A stretch of DNA of 64,000 nucleotides from Streptomyces longisporoflavus. GTDB lineage: Bacteria; Actinomycetota; Actinomycetes; Streptomycetales; Streptomycetaceae. The notes below the pieces were generated by a model that saw nothing but the letters and a program-made list of their open reading frames with translations, did no database searches and was not told the DNA's origin. Of this stretch, positions 8,197 through 17,282 are shown in pieces. The translations under genes were made by a program, and so were the position numbers. Within the stretch, counting starts at the first letter, position 1; each line of letters starts with the position of its first letter. The stretch lies in contig NZ_BMTR01000020.1 of assembly GCF_014649775.1 (NCBI RefSeq), forward strand, positions 1 through 64,000, in the 5' to 3' direction.

Positions 8197-10827
8197 ATGA
8201 AGGCCATCCGTCGATTCACCGTACGACCCGCCCTGCCCGCCCCCCTCGCCCCGCTGTCGGAGCTCGCACGCAACCTGCGCTGGTCCTGGCACACGGGAAC
8301 CCGTGAACTGTTCAAGGCCGTCGATCCCGCACAGTGGGCCGCCGCGGGCGGCGACCCCGTGCGACTCCTCGGCAGCGTGCCGCCCGCGCGCCTTGCCCAG
8401 CTGGCCGGGGACGAGGTGTTCCTGCGCCGACTCGCCGAGACCTCGGACGGACTGCGGGAGTACGTCACCGGGGCCCGCTGGTATCAGGAGCAGTCCGCCG
8501 AGCGAGGCGGCGAACTGCCGCGCGCCGTCGCCTACTTCTCGCCCGAGTTCGGCATCACCGACGCCCTGCCGCAGTACTCGGGCGGGCTCGGCATCCTCGC
8601 CGGCGACCACTTGAAGGCGGCCAGCGACCTCGGGCTTCCGCTCATCGGGGTCGGCCTGCTCTACCGGCACGGCTACTTCCACCAGTCCCTGTCCCGCGAC
8701 GGCTGGCAGCAGGAGACGTACCCCGTGCTCGACCCGAACGAGCTGCCCCTGACGCTCCTGCGTGAGGCGGACGGCACTCCGAGCCTCGTGTCGATCGCGC
8801 TGCCCGGCGGCCGTTCGCTGCGCGCGCACGTCTGGCAGGCAGCCGTCGGGCGCGTGCCGCTGCTGATGCTCGACTCGGACGTCGAGGAGAACGACACCGG
8901 CGCCCGCGAGGTGACCGACCGGCTCTACGGCGGCGGCAGCGAGCACCGGCTGCTCCAGGAGATGCTGCTCGGCATCGGCGGAATCCGCGCCATAAGGGCG
9001 TACTGCAGGCTGACCGGGCACGCCGATCCCGAGGTCTTCCACACGAACGAAGGCCACGCGGGCTTCCTGGGTCTGGAGCGCATCCACGAACTCGCCGACC
9101 AGGGCCTTGAGTTCGACGCGGCACTCGAAGCGGTGCGGGCCGGGACCGTCTTCACCACCCACACGCCCGTACCCGCCGGAATCGACCGCTTCGACCGCGA
9201 ACTGGTCGCCCGGCACTTCGGACCGCACGCCGAACTGCCCCGCATCGACGTCGAGCGCATACTGCGCCTGGGCATGGAGACCTACCCCGGCGGCGAGCCC
9301 AACCGCTTCAACATGGCGGTGATGGGCCTGCGCCTGGGACGCTGCGCCAACGGCGTCTCCACCCTGCACGGCAAGGTGAGCCGCGAGATGTTCGCGGGCC
9401 TGTGGCCGGGGTTCGACGCCGAAGAGGTGCCGATCTCCTCCGTCACGAACGGCGTGCACGCCCCGACCTGGGTCGCCCCCGAGGTGTTCCGCCTCGGCGC
9501 CCGCCAGATCGGCGCCCAGCGCACCGAGGACGCGCTGTCCGTGGGCGGTTCGGAGAGGTGGGACGCGGTCGCCGAGATCCAGGACGCGGACATCTGGGAG
9601 CTGCGGCGCGACCTGCGGAGCCAGCTGGTGACGGAGGTCAGGCAGCGGCTGTACGCCTCGTGGCGGCAAAGGGGCGCCGCCAGCGCGGAGTTGGGGTGGA
9701 TCGACGACGTACTCCACCCCGACGTCCTGACGATCGGCTTCGCGCGCCGCGTCCCCTCCTACAAGCGCCTGACGCTGATGCTGCGGGACAGGGACCGGCT
9801 GATGGAGCTGCTCACGCATCCGGAGCGGCCGATCCAGATCGTGGTCGCGGGCAAGGCGCATCCGGCGGACGACGGGGGCAAGCGGCTCATCCAGGAGCTC
9901 GTGCGCTTCACGGACGATCCGCGGGTACGCAACCGCATCGTGTTCCTGCCGGACTACGGCATGGCGATGGCGCAGAAGCTCTATCCGGGGTGCGACGTCT
10001 GGCTGAACAACCCCCTGCGGCCCCTCGAGGCGTGCGGCACGAGCGGGATGAAGGCGGCACTGAACGGCTGCCTCAACCTGTCGGTCCTGGACGGCTGGTG
10101 GGACGAATGGTTCGAGCCCGACTTCGGTTGGGCGATCCCCACGGCGGACGGGGCGGCGACGGACGACGACCGCCGTGACGACCTGGAGGCCGCGGCGCTC
10201 TACGACCTCCTGGAGCGCAGGATCACCCCCCGCTTCTACGAACAGGGACCCGGCGGACTGCCGGACCGGTGGATCGAGATGGTCCGGCGCACGCTGACCC
10301 GGCTCGGCCCCAAGGTCCTCGCCGGGCGGATGGTGCGTGACTACGTCGAGCAGCTGTACGTGCCCGCAGCGCGGGCGCACCGCACGCTGGGCGCGGACGC
10401 CGCGGTGGAGCTCGCCGCCTGGAAGACGCGGGTGCGTGCGGCCTGGCCGCGGGTCGCCGTCGATCACGTCGAGGCGTCGGCGACCGGCGCCACGGCCGAA
10501 CTCGGCGCCACGCTCTCGCTGCGGGTTCGCGTGCACCTCGGCGAACTGTCCCCGGACGACGTGGAGGTCCAGTCGATCGCGGGCCGCGTCGACCCCGAGG
10601 ACGTCATCGCCGACGCGAGGCCGCTGCCGCTGAAGGCCGTGGGCGGCCCCGACGCGGAGGGCCGCCGCCTCTACGAGGGCCCGCTCGCCCTGGACCGCAC
10701 GGGGCCGTTCGGCTACACGGTGCGGATTCTGCCCGCCCATCGACTGCTTGCCAGTGGCGCCGAGCTCGGGCTCGTGGCCGTGCCGTCGGAGGGGACGGGG
10801 GAGGCCGCGGGGGTGCTGCTGCGGTAG
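8197..10827 (+). CDS. glgP: Alpha-glucan (maltodextrin/glycogen) phosphorylase
   Basis: 876 residues from ATG 8197; an adjacent GTG at 8194 is in frame but the MKAIRRFTVRP start matches Streptomyces GlgP. A GT35 phosphorylase: phosphorolysis of terminal alpha-1,4 bonds releasing glucose-1-phosphate, with PLP as cofactor. The DUF3417 N-terminal domain (LSELARNLRWSWH) marks the short actinobacterial alpha-glucan phosphorylase class. The PLP lysine is Lys619 in GTSGMKAALNG, and the NNPLRPLEACGTSG segment is intact. Cytoplasmic, working with the glgE pathway and with glgX (25.6-27.9 kb). It is transcribed away from the two kinases; the shared intergenic region presumably carries both promoters. 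Confidence 0.96.
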   Translation: MKAIRRFTVRPALPAPLAPLSELARNLRWSWHTGTRELFKAVDPAQWAAAGGDPVRLLGSVPPARLAQLAGDEVFLRRLAETSDGLREYVTGARWYQEQSAERGGELPRAVAYFSPEFGITDALPQYSGGLGILAGDHLKAASDLGLPLIGVGLLYRHGYFHQSLSRDGWQQETYPVLDPNELPLTLLREADGTPSLVSIALPGGRSLRAHVWQAAVGRVPLLMLDSDVEENDTGAREVTDRLYGGGSEHRLLQEMLLGIGGIRAIRAYCRLTGHADPEVFHTNEGHAGFLGLERIHELADQGLEFDAALEAVRAGTVFTTHTPVPAGIDRFDRELVARHFGPHAELPRIDVERILRLGMETYPGGEPNRFNMAVMGLRLGRCANGVSTLHGKVSREMFAGLWPGFDAEEVPISSVTNGVHAPTWVAPEVFRLGARQIGAQRTEDALSVGGSERWDAVAEIQDADIWELRRDLRSQLVTEVRQRLYASWRQRGAASAELGWIDDVLHPDVLTIGFARRVPSYKRLTLMLRDRDRLMELLTHPERPIQIVVAGKAHPADDGGKRLIQELVRFTDDPRVRNRIVFLPDYGMAMAQKLYPGCDVWLNNPLRPLEACGTSGMKAALNGCLNLSVLDGWWDEWFEPDFGWAIPTADGAATDDDRRDDLEAAALYDLLERRITPRFYEQGPGGLPDRWIEMVRRTLTRLGPKVLAGRMVRDYVEQLYVPAARAHRTLGADAAVELAAWKTRVRAAWPRVAVDHVEASATGATAELGATLSLRVRVHLGELSPDDVEVQSIAGRVDPEDVIADARPLPLKAVGGPDAEGRRLYEGPLALDRTGPFGYTVRILPAHRLLASGAELGLVAVPSEGTGEAAGVLLR

Positions 10828-10832
10828 GGCGG

Positions 10833-10871
10833 ATGCCGCGCACGAATGCCGCGCACGGATGCCGCGCACGC
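10833..10871. repeat. Three tandem copies of a 13-bp repeat after glgP
   Basis: ATGCCGCGCACGA, ATGCCGCGCACGG and ATGCCGCGCACGC lie head to tail at 10833, 10846 and 10859, immediately after the glgP stop and abutting the terminator hairpin. Only the last base differs between copies, so the duplication looks recent or is maintained. Confidence 0.85.
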
Positions 10872-10913
10872 GAACGCCGGGCGGGCCGAAGGACCTCGGC
10901 GCGCCCGGCGTTC
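10872..10913. terminator. Bidirectional terminator between glgP and the M4 protease gene
   Basis: Perfect 12-bp arms GAACGCCGGGCG and CGCCCGGCGTTC separated by 18 nt, between two convergent genes (stops at 10827 and 10923). The symmetry would serve both strands. Confidence 0.75.
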
Positions 10914-10922
10914 GACCAGGAA

Positions 10923-12560
10923 CTACTTGACGTTGACGCCGGCCCAGGCCGCGTCCACGCCCTTGTACTCGGCGGAGTCAGCGCCGTACAGGTCCTTCGC
11001 GGCGCTCAGCGTGCCCTCACGGGCCGCCTTGTAGTCCGTCGTCGTCGTGAAGTACGACGTCAGGGCCTTGAACCAGATCTTCTCGGCCTTGTCGCGGCCG
11101 ATGCCCTCGACCTTGGAGCCGTCGGCGGTCGGGGAGTCGTACTTGACGCCGTTGATCTCCTTCGCGCCGCTGCCCTCGGACAGCAGGTAGAAGAAGTGGT
11201 TGGCGATGCCCGAGGAGTAGTGGACGTCCACGTTGCCCGCGTCCGCGCTCCAGTTGTCCAGGGAGTTGCCGTCCTTGGAGGGCTTGTCCATGTAGCGGAG
11301 CGGAGAACCGTCGCCGTTGATGTCGATCTCTTCGCCGATGAGGTAGTCGCCGGTGTCCTCGGCGTTCTTGGCGTTGAACTCGACGGAGGCGCCGAAGATG
11401 TCGGAGGTGGCCTCGTTCAGGCCGCCCGACTCGCCGCTGTACTCCAGGTTGGCGGTGGCCGCGGTGACGCCGTGCGACATCTCGTGGGCCGCCACGTCGA
11501 TCGACGTCAGGGGCTTCTTGTCGCCCTCGCCGTCGCCGTACGTCATGCAGAAGCAGCTGTCGTCCCAGAAGGCGTTGACGTACGACTTGCCGTAGTGGAC
11601 GCGGGATGTGGCGCCCTTGCCGTCGCCCTTGATGCCCTCGCGGCCGTGCACGGTCTTGTAGTAGTCCCAGGTCAGCTGGGCTCCGTAGGCGGCGTCGACG
11701 GCGGCGGTCTGCGGGTCGTCCGCCTTTCCGGTGCCCCAGGTGTCGTCGTCGTCCGTGACGAGCTTGCCCTCGCCGCTCTGGGCGTGGTTCAGGTCGAACG
11801 TCGAGTGGCCGCCGCGCGAGTCGTCGGTCAGGTCGAAGCCGCTCGAACCCTTCTTGGAGCCGATCTCGACGTCGCCGCTGTACTGGCTGTGGCCCGCGCC
11901 GTTCTCGATGGCCTGGTACTGGAAGAGCTTCTTGCCCGTGGCCGCGTCGGTGATGACGTGCAGCTTGCTGGGCGTACCGTCCTTCTGGACGCCGGTGACG
12001 ACGGTCTCGTGGGCGAGGACCGGCTTGCCGGACGCGGCCCAGACGACCTTGCGCGGAGCCTGCGCGTCGGCCCTCTTGGTGTCGCCGCTCTTGGCGGCGG
12101 TCGACTCGGCGGACTTCGCGGCCGACGTGGCCGCGACCTTCGCGGAGGTCGAGGCGACCTTGATGGTGGCCTTGGTCGCCTTGGTCACGCTCTTGACCGA
12201 GCCGCTCTTGGCGGTGTGGACGACCAGATCGCCCCCGAGGACGGGCAGTCCGTCGTAAGTGCGCTCGTAGCGGGTGTGCGTGGTGCCGTCGCGGTCCTTG
12301 ACGACATCGCGTACGACGAGCTTCTCCTTGGCGCCGAGGCCGATCTTCTCGGCGGTGGCCGCCTTGTCCGCGTTCGCGTCCTGCAACAGGCCCGCGCGGG
12401 CGGTCGAGGAGAGCGCGATCGGTGCTCCGGCGGGCGCCGCGGCGGCCTGGTCGGGCTGCGCGGAGGCTCCGGTGGCCAGAGTTCCGGCGAGAAGCGCTCC
12501 GGCGGCAACAGCGGTGGCTATGGCCAGCGTTGAGCGCTTCCGGGATATGTGGGGGGTCAC
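10923..12560 (-). CDS. Secreted M4 (thermolysin-type) neutral zinc metalloprotease
   Basis: 545 residues starting at GTG 12560, supported by AAGGAG about 8 nt upstream. Order: signal peptide (to about residue 34, ATGASA), FTP and PepSY-type propeptide (about 55-225) and M4 catalytic domain. The zinc site is intact: His359-Glu360-x-x-His363 (AAHEMSHG) with the third ligand Glu383 in GLNEATSDIF; the catalytic His lies in DVHYSSGIAN. An unusual Lys/Ala/Ser/Thr-rich stretch (about 120-165) sits in the propeptide. There is no C-terminal accessory domain. It is the downstream member of a tandem pair with the gene at 12874-14931, each with its own terminator, so the two are likely transcribed separately. 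Confidence 0.94.
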   Translation of the reverse strand: MTPHISRKRSTLAIATAVAAGALLAGTLATGASAQPDQAAAAPAGAPIALSSTARAGLLQDANADKAATAEKIGLGAKEKLVVRDVVKDRDGTTHTRYERTYDGLPVLGGDLVVHTAKSGSVKSVTKATKATIKVASTSAKVAATSAAKSAESTAAKSGDTKRADAQAPRKVVWAASGKPVLAHETVVTGVQKDGTPSKLHVITDAATGKKLFQYQAIENGAGHSQYSGDVEIGSKKGSSGFDLTDDSRGGHSTFDLNHAQSGEGKLVTDDDDTWGTGKADDPQTAAVDAAYGAQLTWDYYKTVHGREGIKGDGKGATSRVHYGKSYVNAFWDDSCFCMTYGDGEGDKKPLTSIDVAAHEMSHGVTAATANLEYSGESGGLNEATSDIFGASVEFNAKNAEDTGDYLIGEEIDINGDGSPLRYMDKPSKDGNSLDNWSADAGNVDVHYSSGIANHFFYLLSEGSGAKEINGVKYDSPTADGSKVEGIGRDKAEKIWFKALTSYFTTTTDYKAAREGTLSAAKDLYGADSAEYKGVDAAWAGVNVK

Positions 12561-12873
12561 GCATGCTCCTTCTGTGGGGGGCCCGGACGGCCATGGGGAG
12601 CTGTCCGGGCTGAAAGATGCGGTGCGGTGTACAGATGTTCTGTTGTGTCGTGCGAGGGAAGAGTGTCAGTTGAGCCAGGTGCATGTCAGGTACCTGGATG
12701 CAGGTTGGCCAGAAATCGTCCGTTGAGCGATGGTCCATGTACGCAATGCGAACGGCGTGTTACGCACCTGCCCGCACACATGGCTGCGCCGCTCCGGGGA
12801 GTCGGTCCACCCGGAGCGGCGCAAGTCGGTGCGTGTTCCCTCGAACCCGGTCGGTGCCTACGGGTTCACCGGT
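12561..12873. other. Intergenic leader between the two M4 protease genes
   Basis: No coding sequence that I can support. It holds the terminator of the upstream M4 gene and the promoter/leader of the downstream one. A 10-bp palindrome CAGGTACCTG (12687-12696) flanked by further CAGGT copies near 12676 and 12701 lies about 130 nt before the start at 12560 and could be an operator; this is inference only. Confidence 0.4.
12786..12822 (-). terminator. Terminator hairpin after the P-domain M4 protease
   Basis: Perfect 13-bp arms GCGCCGCTCCGGG and CCCGGAGCGGCGC with an 11-nt loop, about 50 nt past the stop at 12874. Confidence 0.8.
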
Positions 12874-14931
12874 TTACGGGAACGTGAGCTTCCAGCTGTT
12901 GATGCGGCCGGTGTCCTGCGCGGCCACGTCCTGCACCTTCAGCTTCCAGGTGCCGTTGGCCACCTCGGACGAGGCGTTGACCGTGTAGGTCTCCACGACG
13001 TTGTCCGCCGAGTCGTTCGCGCTGGAGTTCTTCAGGCGGTACGTCGAGCCGTCCGGGGCCACCAGGTCGATGACCAGGTCGCCGCGCCAGGTGTGCACGA
13101 TGTCCACGCCGACCTTCAGCGCGGCTGGCGCGTTGCCCGTGCGGCCGGTGACGTTGACCGACGAGGTGACGGCCGCGCCGCGGTCCGGGATCGCCACGTC
13201 CGTGGTGTTCTCGAAGTCCGTGCCGCCACCGCCGCCGGGCCGGGCGCCGACGTTGACGCCGGCCCACGCGTGGGCCACCGCCGCGTACTCGGCGCTGCTG
13301 GTGCCGTACAGCTCACCGGCCACCGCGAGCGTCCCGGTGCGGGCCGCCGCGTAGTTGGTGGTCGTGGTGAACTTCGTCGTCAGCGCCTTGTACCAGATGA
13401 GCGACGCCTTGTCCCGACCGATTCCGGTCACGGGCAGACCGTCCGAGGTGGGCGAGTCGTACGAGACGCCGTTGACCACCTTCGCGCCACTTCCCTCGCT
13501 CAGGAGGTAGTAGAAGTGGTTGGCGACGCCGGACGAGTAGTGCACGTCGATGCTGCCGATGCCCGAGTACCAGGAGTCCTTGGACGCGCCGTCCTTGCTG
13601 GGCTTGTCCATGTAGCGCAGCGGGGTGCCGTCGCCGTTGATGTCGATCTTCTCGCCGACGAAGTAGTCGCCCTTGTCCTGCGCGTTGTCGGCGTGGAACT
13701 CCACGGCCGCCGCGAAGATGTCGGACGTCGCCTCGTTCAGGCCACCGGACTCACCGCTGTACGTCATGTTGCCGGTGGCCGCCGTCACGCCGTGCGTCAT
13801 CTCGTGGGCCGCCACGTCGATGGACGTCAGCGGCTTGGCGTTGCCCGAGCCGTCGCCGTACGTCATGCAGAAGCAGGCGTCGGACCAGAACGCGTTGACG
13901 TAGTTGTTGCCGTAGTGGACCCGCGAGTACGCGCCCACGCCGTCGCCCCGGATACCGGAACGGCCGTGCACGTTCTTGTAGTAGTCCCACGTCAGCTGGG
14001 CACCGTAGGCCGCGTCCGCGCCGGCGGTCTCCAGGTTGGAGGGCTGGCCGTTGCCCCACACGTCGTCCGGGCCCGAGAAGAGGGTGCCGGTGCCGGACGT
14101 GCCGCGGTTGAGGTTGTACGTCTTGTGGCCGCCGCGGGTGTTGTCGGTGAGGGTGTAGTTCGACCCCGACTGCGCCGAGCCGACGGTGACCTGACCGCTG
14201 TACTGCGTGTTGCCCGTGCCGTTCTCGATGCCCTGCCACTGGAAGAGCTTCTTGCCCGTGGCCGCGTCCGTGATGACGTGCAGCTCGTTCGGGGTGCCGT
14301 CGTGCTGGAGCCCGCCGACCACCGTCTCGTACGCGAGCGTCGGCTTGCCCTCGGCCAGCCAGACGACCTTGCGCGGCTCGCGGTCCGCGTCGGTCTTCTT
14401 CGAGCCCTCGGCCTTCGCCGCGCCGAGCGCCTGCTTCTCGGCGGTCGCGGCCTTCACGTCGGCGGTGGTGTCGACGCCCTTGAGCTCGGCCTTCGCGGCC
14501 TTGGTGACGCCCTCGGTCTTGCCGGACCTCGCCTCGTCGACCACCAGGTCGCCGCCGAGGACGGGCAGTCCGTCGTAGGTGCGTTCGTAGCGGGTGTGCG
14601 TCGTGCCGTCGCCGTCCTTGGTGACGTCGCGTACGACGAGCTTCTCCTTGGCGCCGAGCCCCAGGTCCTTGGCCGTCTCCGCCTTCGTGGCGTTGGCGTC
14701 CTTCAGGAGCGCCGCACGCTGGGCGGGGGTGAGTTTCACGGGCAGGGAACCGGGGTCGGCCTTGCCTATCTTGGCCGCGGCCGAGGTCTTGGCCGGTGGT
14801 ATCGCGGGGTCGTCGGCGGATGCCGGGCCCGTCTGGAAGGCCACCGCGACGAGGGCGGCGACGGCGGTCAGGGCGCCCGCTGCGGTGGCGCGTCTGTGGG
14901 AGGCAGGTCTGTGAGAGGTGCTTCTCAACAC
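12874..14931 (-). CDS. Secreted M4 zinc metalloprotease with C-terminal P-domain
   Basis: 685 residues from GTG 14931; the TTG one codon later has a better spacing to the AGAAGGAG ribosome site and may be the true start. Order: signal peptide (hydrophobic run ending GPASA), FTP and PepSY propeptide, M4 domain with HEMTHG zinc motif, GLNEATSD third ligand and DVHYSSGVANH, a Gly-rich linker (RPGGGGG), then a P/proprotein-convertase domain of about 115 residues ('DFENTTDVAIPDRG', 'VNVTGRTGN', 'WRGDLVIDLVAPDGS'). The P-domain is absent from the downstream paralogue; in other secreted proteases it acts in folding or substrate binding. Sequence outside that domain is closely parallel to the paralogue, including CFCMTYGDG, so the pair arose by tandem duplication. 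Confidence 0.93.
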   Translation of the reverse strand: MLRSTSHRPASHRRATAAGALTAVAALVAVAFQTGPASADDPAIPPAKTSAAAKIGKADPGSLPVKLTPAQRAALLKDANATKAETAKDLGLGAKEKLVVRDVTKDGDGTTHTRYERTYDGLPVLGGDLVVDEARSGKTEGVTKAAKAELKGVDTTADVKAATAEKQALGAAKAEGSKKTDADREPRKVVWLAEGKPTLAYETVVGGLQHDGTPNELHVITDAATGKKLFQWQGIENGTGNTQYSGQVTVGSAQSGSNYTLTDNTRGGHKTYNLNRGTSGTGTLFSGPDDVWGNGQPSNLETAGADAAYGAQLTWDYYKNVHGRSGIRGDGVGAYSRVHYGNNYVNAFWSDACFCMTYGDGSGNAKPLTSIDVAAHEMTHGVTAATGNMTYSGESGGLNEATSDIFAAAVEFHADNAQDKGDYFVGEKIDINGDGTPLRYMDKPSKDGASKDSWYSGIGSIDVHYSSGVANHFYYLLSEGSGAKVVNGVSYDSPTSDGLPVTGIGRDKASLIWYKALTTKFTTTTNYAAARTGTLAVAGELYGTSSAEYAAVAHAWAGVNVGARPGGGGGTDFENTTDVAIPDRGAAVTSSVNVTGRTGNAPAALKVGVDIVHTWRGDLVIDLVAPDGSTYRLKNSSANDSADNVVETYTVNASSEVANGTWKLKVQDVAAQDTGRINSWKLTFP

Positions 14932-15317
14932 GGACTCCTTCTGCGTGGCCGCGGGGTGCGCGGCCAGGGGGACCGGGCGGCGCGGTCGTGCCGTCCGGGC
15001 AGAACAAGGCAGAACGTGGAGCTGGGAAAACGGTGGAGCACTGGTGCGACACGGTGGAGCCGGGAATCGAGGGGAAGAGTGGCACCGGCGCGCTCTGTTT
15101 GTCAGGAGTGCGTCAAGAGTTGGCCGGAACTGGTCCGCTGCCCGGTGGTTCACGTTCGATATACGGAGGGGTCGCGCACGGTGAGCGGCCTTTGATTGTT
15201 CGATGCGAGACCATTTCGGGGCGCCCGGAGGGGTGTGGCTGATTCCGGCCCCTCCGGGCGGGCGGGTTCGGGGCGGATGCGTCCGGCGGGACGCGGCCGG
15301 GCGCCCGACGCGCGCGC
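14932..15317. other. Intergenic region upstream of the P-domain M4 gene
   Basis: No gene supported. It contains the M4 promoter/leader on the minus strand, with a direct repeat of GGCAGAAC around 14997-15013, and the terminator of the ABC exporter at 15223-15259. Promoter boxes could not be assigned. Confidence 0.35.
15223..15259 (-). terminator. Terminator hairpin after the ABC exporter pair
   Basis: Perfect 11-bp arms GCCCGGAGGGG and CCCCTCCGGGC with a 15-nt loop, about 60 nt beyond the exporter stop codon. Confidence 0.75.
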
Positions 15318-17282
15318 CTATCCCACCACGCTGTCCCGCCACGCGCGGTGCATGTCCGCGAACGAGCCACTGCCGGCGATGAGTTCGGCCGGAGTGCCGT
15401 CCTCCACGACACGGCCGTGCTCCATCACGAGCACCCGGTCGGCGATCTCCACCGTGGAGAGACGGTGGGCGATCACGACCGCGGTCCGGCCGCGCAGGAC
15501 CGTGCGCATGGCGCGCTGCACGGCCCGTTCGCCGGGGATGTCGAGCGAGCTGGTCGCCTCGTCGAGGATCAGCACCGCCGGGTCGGCGAGCAGCGCCCGC
15601 GCGAAGGCGACGAGCTGGCGCTGACCTGCGGAGATACGGCCGCCCCTCTTGCGTACGTCGGTGTCGTAGCCGTCGGGCAGGGACGCGATGAAGTCGTGCG
15701 CGCCGATGGCCTTCGCCGCCCGCACGACCTCCTCGCGGGTGGCGTCGGGGCGGCCGATGGCGATGTTCTCGGCGACGGTCCCGGAGAAGAGGAAGGCTTC
15801 CTGGGTCACCATGACGACACCGCGCCGGAGCTCCGCGTTGGAAAGATCCCGCAGGTCGACGCCGTCGAGCAGCACCCTGCCCGCAGTCGGGTCGTAGAAG
15901 CGGGCGAGGAGCTTGGCGAGCGTGGACTTGCCGGCGCCGGTGGAGCCGACCACGGCGACGGTCTGCCCGGCGGGCAGCGTCAGGTCGAAGCGGGGCAGCA
16001 CCTCGCCGCCGGTCCGGTAGGCGAACCGGACGCCGTCGAAATCGACCTCGCGGCCGGGGTGTTCGGAGGCGAGGGCGGGCAGCGTCCGCGTGCGGTCGGG
16101 GTGGGGCTCGGGCACGGAGGGGGTCTGGGCGAGCAGTCCGGCGACCTTCTCCAGGGACGCGGCGGCCGACTGGTAGGAGTTCAGGAACATCCCGAGCCGG
16201 TCGATCGGGTCGTACAGGCGCCGCAGATACAGCACGGCCGCGGCGAGCACGCCGAGCGCGAGGGTGTCCTCGGTGACGCGATAGGCACCCCACAGGACGA
16301 TGCCGGCGACGGCCGTGTTGGCGACGAGCCGCGAGCCGACCACATAGCGGGCCATCTCCAGCATGGCGTCGCCGTTGGCCCGCTCGTGATGCCGGTTGAG
16401 TACGCCGAACTCCTCCTCGTTGGCGCGCTCGCGCCGGAAGGCACGGACCGGGCGGATGCCGTTCATCGTCTCGGCGAACTTCACGATGACGGAGGCGATG
16501 GCGGTGGACCGCTTCCCGAAGAGGGGGCCCGCGCGGCGCTGGTAGCGGCGTACGAGGAGGTAGAGCGGCACGAACGAGGCGACGGCGACGGCTCCGAGAC
16601 CCAAGTCGAGCCAGAGGAGCATCGCCGAGATGTAGACGAAGGACAGGATGACCGTGATCAGCTCCTGGAGCCCCTCGCTGAGGAGTTCCCGCAGGGACTC
16701 CACGTCGGTGGTGGACCGGGAGATGAGCCGCCCCGAGGTGTACCGCTCGTGGAAGTCCACGCTCAGGGCCTGCGCGTGCCGGAAGATGCGGCCGCGCAGA
16801 TCGAGCAGGACGTCCTGGTTGACGCGGGCCGAGGCCACGATGAACGCGTACTGGAAACCGCCGGACGCGCCCGCGCAGAGCAGGTATCCGATGCCGATGG
16901 CCACGAGCGGCCCGTAGTCACCGACCCGGACGGCGGGCACGCCGCTGTCGATGGCATACGCGACGAGCAACGGCCCGCCCTGCACGGCGGCCTGTTGCAG
17001 GAGCAGCAGCACGGTCGCGAGGACGACACGTCCGCGCAGGGGCGAGAGCAGCGAACGCAGCAGGGCGGAGGTGGCGCCGGGAGGTGCGGGGAGGGTGTCC
17101 TTGTCGAAGTCGTCGGCGGGAGCGGCGCTTTCGGGCGGCGCCCCTGAGCTGGGGGTGGTGTGCTCGCCGGGGGGTGGTGCGGGGCGACCGGCATCCTGCG
17201 GGGAGGGGCCATCCTCGCCCTGCGGAAAGGGGCCCTCCCCGCCCGGCCCCGTGGTCTGTGACGCCGGCGTGGACGCGCTCAT
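15318..17282 (-). CDS. ABC exporter half-transporter (membrane + ATPase), subunit with canonical Walker B
   Basis: 654 residues from ATG 17282, which overlaps the TGA of the upstream gene (ATGA), a sign of translational coupling. A Pro/Gly-rich N-terminal extension of about 60 residues precedes the six-helix exporter domain (about 75-370) and the NBD. Walker A is GSTGAGKST, Walker B with catalytic Glu is LILDEATSSLD and the H-loop is IAHRLST. The signature motif is changed to ISAGQ instead of LSGGQ. Together with its partner it forms a BmrCD/TM287-288-like heterodimer. The substrate cannot be read from sequence: drug, lipid or peptide export are all possible. Confidence 0.9.
   Translation of the reverse strand: MSASTPASQTTGPGGEGPFPQGEDGPSPQDAGRPAPPPGEHTTPSSGAPPESAAPADDFDKDTLPAPPGATSALLRSLLSPLRGRVVLATVLLLLQQAAVQGGPLLVAYAIDSGVPAVRVGDYGPLVAIGIGYLLCAGASGGFQYAFIVASARVNQDVLLDLRGRIFRHAQALSVDFHERYTSGRLISRSTTDVESLRELLSEGLQELITVILSFVYISAMLLWLDLGLGAVAVASFVPLYLLVRRYQRRAGPLFGKRSTAIASVIVKFAETMNGIRPVRAFRRERANEEEFGVLNRHHERANGDAMLEMARYVVGSRLVANTAVAGIVLWGAYRVTEDTLALGVLAAAVLYLRRLYDPIDRLGMFLNSYQSAAASLEKVAGLLAQTPSVPEPHPDRTRTLPALASEHPGREVDFDGVRFAYRTGGEVLPRFDLTLPAGQTVAVVGSTGAGKSTLAKLLARFYDPTAGRVLLDGVDLRDLSNAELRRGVVMVTQEAFLFSGTVAENIAIGRPDATREEVVRAAKAIGAHDFIASLPDGYDTDVRKRGGRISAGQRQLVAFARALLADPAVLILDEATSSLDIPGERAVQRAMRTVLRGRTAVVIAHRLSTVEIADRVLVMEHGRVVEDGTPAELIAGSGSFADMHRAWRDSVVG

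Noticed and set aside
3653..8197. A 1514-codon open frame on the plus strand across both kinases
   Set aside because: It is antisense to two well-recognised kinases, its translation is Arg/Gly/His-rich without any family motif, and such long shadow frames are normal in very high G+C DNA.
2951..10827. A complete new signalling-protease-glucan system
   Set aside because: The proximity of kinases, S8 protease and glucan genes is suggestive, but there is no operon link or shared site between them, so only the kinase-glucan association is kept as a hypothesis.
8029..10869. A 946-codon minus-strand frame antisense to glgP
   Set aside because: The plus strand is unambiguous GlgP; the antisense translation has no recognisable domain.
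12730..15195. An 821-codon plus-strand frame across the P-domain M4 gene
   Set aside because: Antisense to a clear M4 protease; composition is low-complexity Val/Arg/Gly.
14932..16293. Long N-terminal extension of the P-domain M4 frame up to 16293
   Set aside because: The sequence before residue 1 of the signal peptide is Arg/Pro-rich noise antisense to the ABC exporter; a ribosome site and signal peptide fix the start near 14931.
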